A DNA stretch of 64,000 bases, taken from Lachnoclostridium sp. An169 (lineage in GTDB: Bacteria > Bacillota > Clostridia > Lachnospirales > Lachnospiraceae). The position numbers were made by a program, and so were the translations under genes. Numbering within the stretch: position 1 is the stretch's first letter; each line of letters opens with the position of its first letter. The notes beneath the pieces were generated by a model that saw only the letters and a list, made by a program, of their open reading frames with translations, was not told the origin of the DNA and made no database searches. Below, piece after piece: positions 18,269 through 27,573 of the stretch. The DNA is taken from NCBI RefSeq assembly GCF_002160525.1, contig NZ_NFKT01000004.1, positions 156,257 to 220,256 of the forward strand. Direction: 5' to 3'.

Positions 18269-20047
18269 ATGTATTATTCGGATGAACTGATCGAAGAGAT
18301 AAGGACAAGAAATGATATTGTGGACGTGATTTCCGGCTATGTACGGCTGCAGAAGAAAGGAAGCAATTATTTCGGGCTGTGTCCGTTTCACAATGAAAAA
18401 TCACCCTCGTTTTCCGTGAGCCGGCAGAAGCAGATGTATTACTGTTTCGGCTGCGGCGCAGGAGGAAATGTCTTCACATTTCTGATGCAGTACGAGAACT
18501 TTTCATTTATGGAGGCAGTGAAGTTTCTGGCAGACAGGGCGGGAATTGCCCTCCCGGAGGAAGAATACTCGAGAGAAGCAAAGGAACGGGCTGATCTGAG
18601 GTCATCGATCCTGGAAGTGAACAAACTGGCTGCAAAATATTTTTACGTACAGCTGAAATCCGAGCGGGGAAAGACCGCATATGAATATCTGAAGAACCGG
18701 GGACTCTCGGATGAGACGATCACCGCATTCGGTCTGGGATATTCGAATAAATTCAGCGACGACCTGTATAAATATCTGCGGCAGAAGGGATACAGCGAGG
18801 ATCTGATCCGCCAGGCAGGGCTGATTAATACGGATGAGCGTCAGGGCGTCTATGATAAGTTCTGGAACCGGGTTATGTTCCCTATCATGGATGTAAACAG
18901 CCGGGTCATCGGATTTGGCGGCCGGGTGATGGGCGATGCGAAACCCAAGTATCTGAACTCACCGGAGACGGCGGTGTTTGACAAGAGCCGCAATCTGTAC
19001 GGGCTGAACCGGGCAAGGACCTCAAGAAAACCGTATTTCCTCCTGTGCGAGGGATATATGGATGTGATCTCCCTGCACCAGGCGGGATTCACAAACGCGG
19101 TGGCGTCTCTTGGAACTGCGCTGACAGCGGGACATGCCTCCCTGATCAAGCGTTATGTGAAGGAAGTCTATCTTACGTATGACAGCGATGATGCGGGAAC
19201 ACGGGCTGCGCTGCGTGCGGTGCCGATTCTGAGGGAAGCGGGGATCCAGGCTAAGGTAATCCGCATGGCCCCCTATAAGGATCCGGATGAGTTTATCAAG
19301 AATCTGGGAGCCGAAGAGTATGAAAAGCGGATCGAAGATGCCCGCAACGGTTTTATGTTTACAATCGCCATGCTTGCCAGGGATTATGACATGAATTCCC
19401 CGGAAGGAAAGACCGAGTTTTTCAACGAGGCTGCGGCAAGACTCCTTGCGTTTGAGGATGAACTGGAGCGTAACAACTATATCGAGGCGGTTGCCTCCGA
19501 GTATAAAGTGACGCCCGAAAGCCTGAAAAAACTGGTCGCAAAGAAGGCGGTAAGTGCCGGGATGGCGCGTCCGGTGGCACGTCCGAAACGCGCGGACGGG
19601 ACGCAGAAGCAGCAGAAGGAAGACGGTATCCTGGTCTCCCAGAAAGCGCTCCTGACGTGGATGATCGACGATGCTTCTCTATATGATAAAATCAGCAGAT
19701 ACATAACCCCCGATGATTTCACAGGGGAGATCTACCGGAAAGTTGCCGGGCTGCTCTACGAACAGAGACAGAAAGGGGAACTGAATCCGGCGCAGATTCT
19801 GAATCATTTTACGGAAGAGGAAGAACACCGACAGGCGGCTTCTCTGTTTCACACGAGAATCCGGGAGCTCAAGACGAAGGAAGAAAGGGAACAGGCGCTC
19901 AAGGAGACGATTCTGCGGGTGAAGAGCCACAGCATCGACGTGAAGACCATGAACCTCTCCCCGGACGACCTTGCCGGCCTGCAGCACCTGATGGAGGAGA
20001 AGAGAAAGCTGGAAGACCTGAAGAAACTGCATATTTCTATTGATTGA
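18269..20047 (+). CDS. dnaG: DNA primase DnaG
   Basis: This 592-residue primase has the zinc site C38-H41-C59-C62 (CPFH and CFGC) at the N-terminus. The TOPRIM catalytic core follows, with FLLCEGYMDVISLHQAGF and YDSDDAGTRAAL, and then a C-terminal DnaB-interacting helical domain. It makes RNA primers at the replication fork. AGAGGAGG lies eight bases ahead of ATG. The gene precedes rpoD in the conserved macromolecular-synthesis order. Confidence 0.97.
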   Translation: MYYSDELIEEIRTRNDIVDVISGYVRLQKKGSNYFGLCPFHNEKSPSFSVSRQKQMYYCFGCGAGGNVFTFLMQYENFSFMEAVKFLADRAGIALPEEEYSREAKERADLRSSILEVNKLAAKYFYVQLKSERGKTAYEYLKNRGLSDETITAFGLGYSNKFSDDLYKYLRQKGYSEDLIRQAGLINTDERQGVYDKFWNRVMFPIMDVNSRVIGFGGRVMGDAKPKYLNSPETAVFDKSRNLYGLNRARTSRKPYFLLCEGYMDVISLHQAGFTNAVASLGTALTAGHASLIKRYVKEVYLTYDSDDAGTRAALRAVPILREAGIQAKVIRMAPYKDPDEFIKNLGAEEYEKRIEDARNGFMFTIAMLARDYDMNSPEGKTEFFNEAAARLLAFEDELERNNYIEAVASEYKVTPESLKKLVAKKAVSAGMARPVARPKRADGTQKQQKEDGILVSQKALLTWMIDDASLYDKISRYITPDDFTGEIYRKVAGLLYEQRQKGELNPAQILNHFTEEEEHRQAASLFHTRIRELKTKEEREQALKETILRVKSHSIDVKTMNLSPDDLAGLQHLMEEKRKLEDLKKLHISID

Positions 20048-20104
20048 GGATAAAATAAAACATGATAGCCTGCGTTTGTGCGCCGGCGAAGGAAGGATGG
20101 ACAC

Positions 20105-21232
20105 ATGGAAGAGAACACACAGAAATTTCTGGAGAGACTGAAACAGTTGGTTGCCCTGGGAAAGAAGAAAAAGAGCATACTGGACGTTCAGGAGATCAAT
20201 GACTTTTTTACGGACATGGAACTCAATGCCGATCAGATGGAGAAAGTCTTTGATTATCTTGAGTCGAATAATATCGATGTCCTGCGCATCAGCGGAGATA
20301 CCGATGATGTGGATATGGATATGGACATGAATCTGGATGATATTCTGGCGGACGAGGAAGAGGTGGATATGGAAAATATCGACCTGTCAGTTCCGGAGGG
20401 CGTCAGCATCGAGGATCCGGTCCGTATGTACCTTAAAGAGATCGGAAAAGTCCCCCTTCTGAGCGCAGAGCGTGAGATTGAGCTCGCAAGAAGGATGGAG
20501 GAAGGCGACGAGGATGCGAAGAAGGAACTCGCCGAGGCCAACCTGCGTCTTGTAGTCAGCATTGCCAAGCGGTATGTGGGAAGAGGCATGCTTTTTCTGG
20601 ATCTGATCCAGGAGGGAAATCTGGGCCTGATCAAGGCTGTGGAAAAGTTTGATTACCATAAAGGTTACAAATTCAGTACCTATGCGACATGGTGGATCCG
20701 CCAGGCGATCACGAGAGCCATTGCAGACCAGGCAAGGACGATCCGTATCCCGGTTCATATGGTGGAGACGATCAACAAGCTGATCCGTGTCTCGAGACAG
20801 CTGCTTCAGGAGCTGGGAAGAGAGCCGCTCCCGGAGGAGATTGCCAAAGAACTGGACATGCCGGTGGACCGTGTCCGCGAGATCCTGAAGATCTCCCAGG
20901 AACCGGTTTCCCTGGAGACTCCCATCGGAGAAGAGGAGGACAGCCACCTGGGAGACTTTATCCAGGACGACAATGTCCCGGTACCTGCGGAGGCTGCCGC
21001 GCAGACACTTCTCAAAGAGCAGCTTGACGAGGTGCTTGACACCCTGACGGAGAGGGAACAGAAAGTGCTCCGTCTGCGGTTCGGAATGAACGACGGCAGG
21101 GCGCGCACCCTGGAAGAGGTGGGCAAGGAGTTTGATGTTACGAGAGAGCGTATCCGTCAGATTGAAGCGAAGGCGCTGAGAAAGCTGCGTCATCCGAGCA
21201 GAAGCCGGAAACTGCGGGACTATCTGGACTGA
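20105..21232 (+). CDS. rpoD: Primary sigma factor RpoD/SigA
   Basis: This is a sigma-70 of 375 residues. An in-frame GTG at 20078 exists, but GGAAGG about eight bases before ATG 20105 marks the start ([12 protein letters not shown]). It has a short region 1.1 with an acidic Asp-rich stretch (about 70-90) and region 1.2 ([15 protein letters not shown]). Region 2 includes [15 protein letters not shown] and [15 protein letters not shown]. Region 4 ends in [17 protein letters not shown]. It recognises the TTGACA/TATAAT promoters seen across this window. It is co-transcribed with dnaG, and trmK follows after 26 bases. Confidence 0.97.
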   Translation: MEENTQKFLERLKQLVALGKKKKSILDVQEINDFFTDMELNADQMEKVFDYLESNNIDVLRISGDTDDVDMDMDMNLDDILADEEEVDMENIDLSVPEGVSIEDPVRMYLKEIGKVPLLSAEREIELARRMEEGDEDAKKELAEANLRLVVSIAKRYVGRGMLFLDLIQEGNLGLIKAVEKFDYHKGYKFSTYATWWIRQAITRAIADQARTIRIPVHMVETINKLIRVSRQLLQELGREPLPEEIAKELDMPVDRVREILKISQEPVSLETPIGEEEDSHLGDFIQDDNVPVPAEAAAQTLLKEQLDEVLDTLTEREQKVLRLRFGMNDGRARTLEEVGKEFDVTRERIRQIEAKALRKLRHPSRSRKLRDYLD

Positions 21233-21258
21233 TTACTTCCCGGACAGGAGAACAGGAG

Positions 21259-21972
21259 ATGGAATTATCGATTCGATTACAGGCGGTCGCAGATCTTGTG
21301 ACCGCCGGATTAAAGTTTGCCGACATCGGGACAGATCACGCCTATATTCCTATCTGTCTTGTGGAGAGCGGTAAGAATCCCGGGGCAGTCGCCATGGATG
21401 TGAACAAAGGACCTCTCGAGAGAGCGGGAGAGCATGTCCGCGAACACGGGCTGGAAGAGCAGATCTCCCTGCGGCTTTCGGACGGCTTTGCCGGGCTGGA
21501 GCGGGGAGAGGTGCAGAGCGCTGTGCTTGCGGGCATGGGAGGCGGCCTGATGATGCGGATCCTGAAAGAGGGCGCTGATGTGGTAAATACCCTTCAGGAG
21601 TGCATTCTTCAGCCCCAGTCGGAGATTGAAAAAGTGAGAGCCTTTCTTTTAGAGGAAGGTTTTTTGTTTATCCGGGAAGATATGGTCCTGGACGATGGAA
21701 AATATTATCCCATGATGAAGGTGGCGCCGCCGGGGCAGAAAGATACCTGCAGCCGTGAAAGGTGGTCACCGGTGGAACTGCGCTACGGCAGGCTTCTCCT
21801 GAGGGACAGGAATTCTGTTCTGCGTGCGTTCCTGGAGCGGGAGATCCGTCTGAAAAAGGAGATTCTCTCTGCGCTTGCAGGCAGAGAAGGGGAGCAGATC
21901 CGCCGTAGAAGGGATGAACTTCAGAAAGAACTTACATATGCAGAGAAAGGGATGGAATACTATGCTTTGTAA
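21259..21972 (+). CDS. trmK: tRNA (adenine-22-N1)-methyltransferase
   Basis: This 237-residue Rossmann methyltransferase has the SAM motif FADIGTDHAYIPICL and the motif AGMGGGLMMRIL. Both are typical of TrmK, which methylates A22 in some tRNAs. ACAGGAGAACAGGAG gives the ribosome site. The position after rpoD and before a Nif3-like gene is conserved in Firmicutes. The C-terminal part is a coiled-coil-like charged region (about 190-232). It overlaps the next gene by 11 bases. Confidence 0.92.
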   Translation: MELSIRLQAVADLVTAGLKFADIGTDHAYIPICLVESGKNPGAVAMDVNKGPLERAGEHVREHGLEEQISLRLSDGFAGLERGEVQSAVLAGMGGGLMMRILKEGADVVNTLQECILQPQSEIEKVRAFLLEEGFLFIREDMVLDDGKYYPMMKVAPPGQKDTCSRERWSPVELRYGRLLLRDRNSVLRAFLEREIRLKKEILSALAGREGEQIRRRRDELQKELTYAEKGMEYYAL

Positions 21973-22744
21973 AGAGATTATACAGGTGATAGAAGCGACG
22001 TATCCGAGAAATGCGGCGCTTGATTTTGACAATGTGGGGCTTCTCGCAGGGCGAAGCGAAAAGGAAGTGAACCGGGTCTATCTCGCACTGGATGCGACGG
22101 ATGAGATTATCACACGGGCGGTGGAAGCCGGAGCGGATATGCTTGTGACCCACCATCCGCTGATCTTTTCACCTCTGAAAAAAGTGACGGATGAAGATTT
22201 CGTAAGCCGCAGGGTTATGCGGCTGATTCAGAATGATATTTCCTATTATGCCATGCACACCAACTATGACGTTCTCGGGATGGCAGAACTGGCGGAAAAG
22301 ATTCTGGATATCCGGGACACGCAGGTGCTGGATGTGACGGGTGCAGACGGGGAGAGAGAGGAAGGCATCGGCAGGATCGGCAGGCTGGAACGGGAGATGA
22401 GCCTGGAGGAATGCTGTGTCTATGTCAAGCATAAACTGAACCTGGGAAGCATCAAGGTGTTCGGCGATATGAACCGGCGCGTCAGAACGCTGGCGGTTTC
22501 ACCCGGATCCGGGAAGTCTGCCATTAAGCCTGCCATCCAGAAAGGCGCGGATGTTCTTGTGACGGGGGATATCGGACATCATGACGGTATCGATGCAGTG
22601 GAACAGGGACTTGCGGTTATCGATGCAGGCCACTACGGAACAGAATATATTTTCATTGATGATATGAAGCGGTTTTTCGCGGAGAAGCTGCCGGGGCTGG
22701 AAGTGGAGACGGCGCCGGTGATTCATCCTTTCCAGGTGATCTGA
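21962..22744 (+). CDS. Nif3-like dinuclear metal-centre protein (YqfO family)
   Basis: This 260-residue protein starts at ATG 21962 inside the end of trmK. The frame is open further upstream, but the family begins at MLCKEIIQVIE. Metal-ligand motifs are THHPLIF, AMHTNYD, TGDIGHHDG and DAGHYGTE. These are the signatures of the hexameric Nif3 family (GTP cyclohydrolase I type 2-like). The biochemical role is unsettled. Translational coupling with trmK is a conserved Firmicute arrangement and may point to a tRNA-related job. Confidence 0.9.
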   Translation: MLCKEIIQVIEATYPRNAALDFDNVGLLAGRSEKEVNRVYLALDATDEIITRAVEAGADMLVTHHPLIFSPLKKVTDEDFVSRRVMRLIQNDISYYAMHTNYDVLGMAELAEKILDIRDTQVLDVTGADGEREEGIGRIGRLEREMSLEECCVYVKHKLNLGSIKVFGDMNRRVRTLAVSPGSGKSAIKPAIQKGADVLVTGDIGHHDGIDAVEQGLAVIDAGHYGTEYIFIDDMKRFFAEKLPGLEVETAPVIHPFQVI

Positions 22745-22780
22745 GTAAGCAGAAAGAAAAGGCATTAAAGGAGGAGCACA

Positions 22781-24451
22781 ATGGCAGAGACAACATACAC
22801 GGTTACGGTAGAAGGCGTGAAAAGAGAATATCCCGAAGGTACGTCCTATCAGGAGATTGCCCGGGATTTTCAGGATCAGTATGAGCATCAGATTGTACTT
22901 GTGTTTGCGGACCGGTTCCATCTTCAGGAGCTGAGAAAAACGCTGCAGAAAGACTGTGAGCTGTCTTTCGTGACGACGGGAGACCCCATCGGACATGAGA
23001 CATATAAGCGGAGCATGTGTTTTCTCCTTGTGAAAGCCGTGCATGATGTGGCGGGACATGACAGGATCGAACGGGTGAGGATTCACTTTTCCCTGGGAAA
23101 AGGGTACTACTGTACAGTAGAAGGTGACGTCAGCCTGGACGAAGCCTTTCTGGAAAAGGTCGCGTCACGGATGCATGAACTGTCTGATCAGAGAATTCCC
23201 ATTGAAAAACGGTCGATTCATACCGATGAGGCAGTGGAACTGTTCCACAGACACGGGATGTATGACAAGGAACGTCTCTTCGAGTACCGGCGGGTGTCAA
23301 AGGTGAACATCTACAGTATCAATGAGTTTGAAGACTACTACTACGGATATATGGTGCCGGATGCGGGGTGCCTGAAATATTTTTCCCTCCATCTCTACGA
23401 AAGAGGATTCGTCCTGCAGATGCCGGACCGGGAGAATCCGGAAAAGGTGCCGGAATTCAATCCATGGCCGAAACTGTTCCATGTGCTCCGGGAATCCGTG
23501 GCGTGGGGGGACAGTCAGGAGATCGATACGGTAGGAGCCCTCAACGACATGGTAACCCACCAGGACATGCGGGAGGTTGTGCTGGTCCAGGAAGCTTACC
23601 AGGAAAGAAAAATCGGAGAGATTGCCAGGCAGATCGCAGAGAGGGGAAATGTGAAGTGCGTTCTTATCGCCGGACCTTCCTCCTCCGGAAAGACTACATT
23701 TTCACACCGGCTTTCCATCCAGCTGAGGGTCAACGGGATGAAGCCCCATCCCATCGCAGTGGACAATTATTTCGTGGACAGGGAACATACGCCCAGGGAT
23801 GCGGACGGAAACTATGATTTTGAGTGTCTGGAGGCTATCGATGTCCCGAAGTTCAACGAGGATATGGAGGCTCTTCTGGACGGGAAAGAAGTGTATCTGC
23901 CGGTCTTTGATTTTACTACGGGAAAACGGAGCACCATGACCCATCCGAAGAAACTTGGTCCCCAGGATATCCTTGTGATAGAAGGGATTCACTGTCTGAA
24001 TCCGAAGCTGACAGAGATGCTGGATGACGATAACAAATTCCGGATCTATATCAGCGCCCTGACCCAGCTCAATATTGACGAGCATAACCGGATCCCATCC
24101 ACAGACGGGCGGCTGATCCGCAGGATTGTGCGGGACGCCAGGACGCGGGGAGCTTCCGCCACAAGAACCATATCCATGTGGCCTTCGGTGAGGCGGGGAG
24201 AGGAGAGGAATATCTTCCCCTTCCAGGAGCAGGCGGATGTGATGTTCAATTCCTCCCTGCTCTACGAGCTTGCCGTGCTTAAGCAGTATGTGGAACCTCT
24301 TCTGTTCGGAGTAGACAAAGATACGGAAGAGTACCTGGAGGCAAAGAGACTGCTGAAGTTTTTCGATTATTTTGTGGGGATCGGAAGCGAAAATGTGCCG
24401 ACGAACTCCCTGTTGAGGGAATTCATCGGCGGGGGATGCTTCCGCGTATAG
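22781..24451 (+). CDS. Uridine kinase-like protein with N-terminal TGS / ThrRS-like domain
   Basis: This 556-residue protein has three parts. A TGS domain (about 1-65) is followed by a region like the second additional domain of threonyl-tRNA synthetase (about 70-225, including FHRHGMYDKERLFEYRRVS). A phosphoribulokinase/uridine kinase domain completes it, with Walker A IAGPSSSGKTTFSH (about residue 295) and VIEGIHCLNP. The kinase part should phosphorylate a nucleoside. The tRNA-synthetase-like half is unexplained. AAAGGAGGAG precedes ATG. The gene ends eight bases from the converging aroC stop, with no terminator between them. Confidence 0.85.
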   Translation: MAETTYTVTVEGVKREYPEGTSYQEIARDFQDQYEHQIVLVFADRFHLQELRKTLQKDCELSFVTTGDPIGHETYKRSMCFLLVKAVHDVAGHDRIERVRIHFSLGKGYYCTVEGDVSLDEAFLEKVASRMHELSDQRIPIEKRSIHTDEAVELFHRHGMYDKERLFEYRRVSKVNIYSINEFEDYYYGYMVPDAGCLKYFSLHLYERGFVLQMPDRENPEKVPEFNPWPKLFHVLRESVAWGDSQEIDTVGALNDMVTHQDMREVVLVQEAYQERKIGEIARQIAERGNVKCVLIAGPSSSGKTTFSHRLSIQLRVNGMKPHPIAVDNYFVDREHTPRDADGNYDFECLEAIDVPKFNEDMEALLDGKEVYLPVFDFTTGKRSTMTHPKKLGPQDILVIEGIHCLNPKLTEMLDDDNKFRIYISALTQLNIDEHNRIPSTDGRLIRRIVRDARTRGASATRTISMWPSVRRGEERNIFPFQEQADVMFNSSLLYELAVLKQYVEPLLFGVDKDTEEYLEAKRLLKFFDYFVGIGSENVPTNSLLREFIGGGCFRV

Positions 24452-24459
24452 AATAAGCC

Positions 24460-25560
24460 TTACGGCAGATAGATTTTCCGGAGATGATCCATTCGTGCGC
24501 CCATATTCTGGAGCAGAAGGTCTGCCAGGGTGACGGCGGTCATGGACTCGACGACGACTACGGCCCGGGGAACGATCACCGGGTCGTGGCGTCCGTGAAT
24601 GGAGATCTCCACGTCTTCACCGGATTCATTAACGGTGTGCTGTTTCTTCGCAATGGAAGAGGTGGGCTTGACTGCCGCCCGCAGGATCAGCTGAGAGCCG
24701 TCGCTCATACCGCCGAGGGTTCCTCCCGAGTGGTTGGTCTTCTTGCATACTTTGCCGTCTTTCATATAGAAAGGATCGTTATTGCGGCTTCCTGTGGAGG
24801 CTGCCGCTGCAAAACCGTCACCGATTTCCACACCTTTCACTGCACCGATGGACATGACCGCCTGGGCGAGCAGGGCGTCAAGCTTGTCGAAAGCCGTCTC
24901 TCCAAGCCCGACGGGAAGCCCGTCAGCGCGGCATTCGATAATTCCGCCGCAGGAGTCTGTCTGCGACATCAGGGAGGAAACATACTCTCCGGCTTTTTCC
25001 GCGTAGGCATTTCCCGGCATGTAGAAACTGTTCTCATTGATCTCGTCCAGTCTGTATTCTTCTTCCGGTATTGTCACCGGACCTATCGCTTTTGCGTAAG
25101 CCATGACTTTGATTCCGAGTTCCTTCAGAAGAAGGGAGGCCACAGCGCCCGCCGCAACACGCGCTATCGTCTCGCGTCCGGAGGAACGTCCGCCGCCGCG
25201 GTAATCCCGGAAACCGTATTTTTCCTTAAATGGATAATCTGCGTGTCCCGGACGGAATGTATATGCGATCTCTCCGTAATCTCTGGAACGCTGGTCTTTG
25301 TTGTAGACGGCGATACAGATAGGCGTGCCGGTTGTCTTTCCCTCGAACACGCCGGAGAGAATCTCCGCAGTATCGGATTCGTTTCTCCGGGTAGTGTATT
25401 TGCTCTGTCCCGGTCTGCGGCGGTCCAGATAGCGCTGGATATCCTCTGCCTCCAGGGGAAGACCTGCCGGGCATCCGTCGATCACCACGCCTACCGCCAA
25501 ACCGTGGGATTCTCCCCATGATGTAATACGGAATAACTTTCCAAATGATGAACCACTCAT
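24460..25560 (-). CDS. aroC: Chorismate synthase
   Basis: This 366-residue enzyme carries the family signatures GESHGLAVGVVIDGCPAG, GRSSGRETIARVAAGAVAS and HDPVIVPRAVVVVESM. It converts 5-enolpyruvylshikimate-3-phosphate to chorismate with reduced FMN, the last step of the shikimate pathway. AGGAG lies upstream of ATG and a sigma-A promoter lies about 95 bases away. No other aro gene is in the window, so it is a single-gene unit, divergent from the L,D-transpeptidase gene and convergent with the kinase gene. Confidence 0.96.
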   Translation of the reverse strand: MSGSSFGKLFRITSWGESHGLAVGVVIDGCPAGLPLEAEDIQRYLDRRRPGQSKYTTRRNESDTAEILSGVFEGKTTGTPICIAVYNKDQRSRDYGEIAYTFRPGHADYPFKEKYGFRDYRGGGRSSGRETIARVAAGAVASLLLKELGIKVMAYAKAIGPVTIPEEEYRLDEINENSFYMPGNAYAEKAGEYVSSLMSQTDSCGGIIECRADGLPVGLGETAFDKLDALLAQAVMSIGAVKGVEIGDGFAAAASTGSRNNDPFYMKDGKVCKKTNHSGGTLGGMSDGSQLILRAAVKPTSSIAKKQHTVNESGEDVEISIHGRHDPVIVPRAVVVVESMTAVTLADLLLQNMGARMDHLRKIYLP

Positions 25561-25653
25561 TATAAAATACTCCTTTCTGAGTCATACTTTTTAGAAAAGG
25601 GCAGTGCAGAAAACGGACCGGCTGACAGGCGGTTCCGTCTGCACACGGACATA

Positions 25654-25682
25654 ATTATATATGAAGTTACCCGGTCGTGCAA
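25654..25682 (-). promoter_or_regulatory. Promoter of aroC
   Basis: On the minus strand TTGCAC (25677-25682) and TATAAT (25654-25659) are separated by exactly 17 bases. Confidence 0.6.
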
Positions 25683-25701
25683 GCACGGGCGGCTTTATAT
25701 C

Positions 25702-25718
25702 CTTAAAAATGTTTTAAG
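25702..25718. repeat. Short perfect dyad between divergent aroC and L,D-transpeptidase promoters
   Basis: CTTAAAA, three bases, TTTTAAG. It lies just upstream of both promoters and could be an operator or simple AT-rich dyad. Confidence 0.35.
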
Positions 25719-25732
25719 AAATTTTATTTTTC

Positions 25733-25761
25733 TGTACATTTTTCCGGTTTCGTACTATAAT
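25733..25761 (+). promoter_or_regulatory. Promoter of the L,D-transpeptidase gene
   Basis: TGTACA and a perfect TATAAT (25756-25761) are 17 bases apart. The -10 overlaps the first in-frame ATG (25760), so translation must start further downstream. Confidence 0.65.
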
Positions 25762-25798
25762 GATGCGTGATACTGGAAAAGGAGAGATGGACATCAAT

Positions 25799-27478
25799 AT
25801 GAACAGCGAAAAAAAGAACAGCAGTGATGCACTTACTCCGGAAGAAGAGATGCTTAACGCACAGACAGAACCAGAACTGACTGGAGAAGGGACAGAAGAT
25901 TCCGTCTCCGCAGATAAAGCAGATAGAACAGATGAAAATACCGGAGAGGAAGAAACACATCCTGAAGCGGATGCAGAGGGCAGGGCAGCAGACGAGGGGA
26001 CGCCTGGCGAAGAATCTGCCGGGAAAGACCGGAAAAGGCGCCGCGGACGCCGCAGAGGCCGGGGACGCAGAAACAGGGCGAAGAAAGACTGGGGAAAGAA
26101 GCCGTTTATTATAGCAGGCGGCATTGTCGGCGGGCTTCTTGTAATTTATCTCGGTATATCCGCGTTTTTTATCAGCCACTTTTACTTTAATACGATGATT
26201 AACGGACAGGATTTTTCCGGAAAAACCGTCAGTGATGTGGAAGATTATCTGAAACAGCAGGTTTCCGGATATTCCCTGACAGTACGGGAACAGAACAATG
26301 AGACGGATGTGATCAGCGGGGCAGATATTTCCCTGACTTATGTGGAAAATGATGATATCCGGAATGCGCTGGACAGTCAGAATCCGCTTCTGTGGCCTTC
26401 TGCACTCTTCTCACAGTCCTCAACGGACGTGACGGTGGAAGTGGGATATGATGAGGCGGCTCTGACGGAGAAGATCCAGTCGCTGAAAGCAGTGACAAAA
26501 GAGCAGACCCAGCCGACTTCGGCGTATCCCAAGTATGACGGGAACTCTTTCGTGATCCAGCCGGAGACTTACGGGACAGCGGTGGATCTGGAAGTGCTGA
26601 CGGAAAAGGTAAAACAGTATATTACGGAATTTAAGACAGAACTACGCCTGATGGATGAGTCCTGCTATATTATGCCCACATATACAAAGAATTCTGCTGA
26701 GGTGCAGGAGGCCTGCGATACCATGAACCGGTACTGCCAGGCGAGTATCACCTATACCATGGATAAAGATGTGGTGGTTGACAAGACGCTGATCTCCACC
26801 TGGCTGACATGCAGCGATGACATGCAGGTATCTGTGGACTATGATTCTGTCCGCGCATGGATGCGTGAGTTCGGAAAAACCTACGACACTGTGGGAACTA
26901 CAAGGACGATCACCACGCCCACCGGGAAGACCGCCCAGGTATCCGGCGGTACATACGGCTGGTCGGTGAATGAGGATCAGGAGACACAGGATCTGATCAA
27001 CAGTATCCAGAACGCGGAAGTGGTGGAGAGGGAACCTGCCTACAAGCAGACGGCGGCTTCCCGCGGAGCCCAGGACTGGGGAAACACGTATCTGGAAGTG
27101 GACATGAGCGCCCAGCATATGTGGTATATTGTGAACGGTTCCGTTGTGCTTGAGACCGACGTGGTTACAGGACGGCCCACGCCGGACAGAGAGACGCCGC
27201 AGGGAGTCTATTCTGTGGTCGAGAAAATGAGAAACAAAGTGCTTCGCGGTTCCATTGATCCCGCTACAGGAAAACCGGAGTACGAGACACCGGTATCCTA
27301 CTGGATGCGGATCACCTGGACGGGAATCGGTTTCCATGACGCAACATGGCAGGCAAAATTCGGAGGAGACTGGTACCAGAACCATGGTTCTCACGGCTGT
27401 ATCAACATGCCTCTGGACAAGGCAGCGCAGCTCTATGATATGCTGGAGATGCACACTCCGGCGATTGTGCATTACTGA
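25799..27478 (+). CDS. Membrane-anchored L,D-transpeptidase (YkuD domain)
   Basis: The protein has 559 residues from ATG 25799. The ATGs at 25760 and 25763 lie on the promoter -10, and ATG 25787 is only two bases from AGGAG. The N-terminus is cytosolic and acidic (about 1-75), then strongly basic (RKRRRGRRRGRGRRNR). One membrane segment follows (about 103-122). Extracellular PG_binding_4-like modules lead to the YkuD domain, with HGSHGCINMP and catalytic C534. It makes 3-3 peptidoglycan crosslinks or attaches wall proteins. ATG 25787 remains possible as the start. It is probably monocistronic. Confidence 0.9.
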   Translation: MNSEKKNSSDALTPEEEMLNAQTEPELTGEGTEDSVSADKADRTDENTGEEETHPEADAEGRAADEGTPGEESAGKDRKRRRGRRRGRGRRNRAKKDWGKKPFIIAGGIVGGLLVIYLGISAFFISHFYFNTMINGQDFSGKTVSDVEDYLKQQVSGYSLTVREQNNETDVISGADISLTYVENDDIRNALDSQNPLLWPSALFSQSSTDVTVEVGYDEAALTEKIQSLKAVTKEQTQPTSAYPKYDGNSFVIQPETYGTAVDLEVLTEKVKQYITEFKTELRLMDESCYIMPTYTKNSAEVQEACDTMNRYCQASITYTMDKDVVVDKTLISTWLTCSDDMQVSVDYDSVRAWMREFGKTYDTVGTTRTITTPTGKTAQVSGGTYGWSVNEDQETQDLINSIQNAEVVEREPAYKQTAASRGAQDWGNTYLEVDMSAQHMWYIVNGSVVLETDVVTGRPTPDRETPQGVYSVVEKMRNKVLRGSIDPATGKPEYETPVSYWMRITWTGIGFHDATWQAKFGGDWYQNHGSHGCINMPLDKAAQLYDMLEMHTPAIVHY

Positions 27479-27508
27479 TGATACAGCGCACGGCTTTGAG
27501 TACTACTT

Positions 27509-27534
27509 TGCCTGATGCATAGGCTTATCAGGCA
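27509..27534 (+). terminator. Hairpin after the L,D-transpeptidase gene, possible weak terminator
   Basis: TGCCTGAT (27509-27516) pairs with ATCAGGCA (27527-27534) around a ten-base loop. No T-tract follows, so termination is uncertain. It may be a leader structure of tgt. Confidence 0.4.
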
Positions 27535-27573
27535 TGATCGTATGATTATTATATATTATGATAAGGACAGAAT

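Noticed and set aside
24484..25521. 345-codon plus-strand frame across aroC
   Set aside because: Antisense shadow of chorismate synthase.
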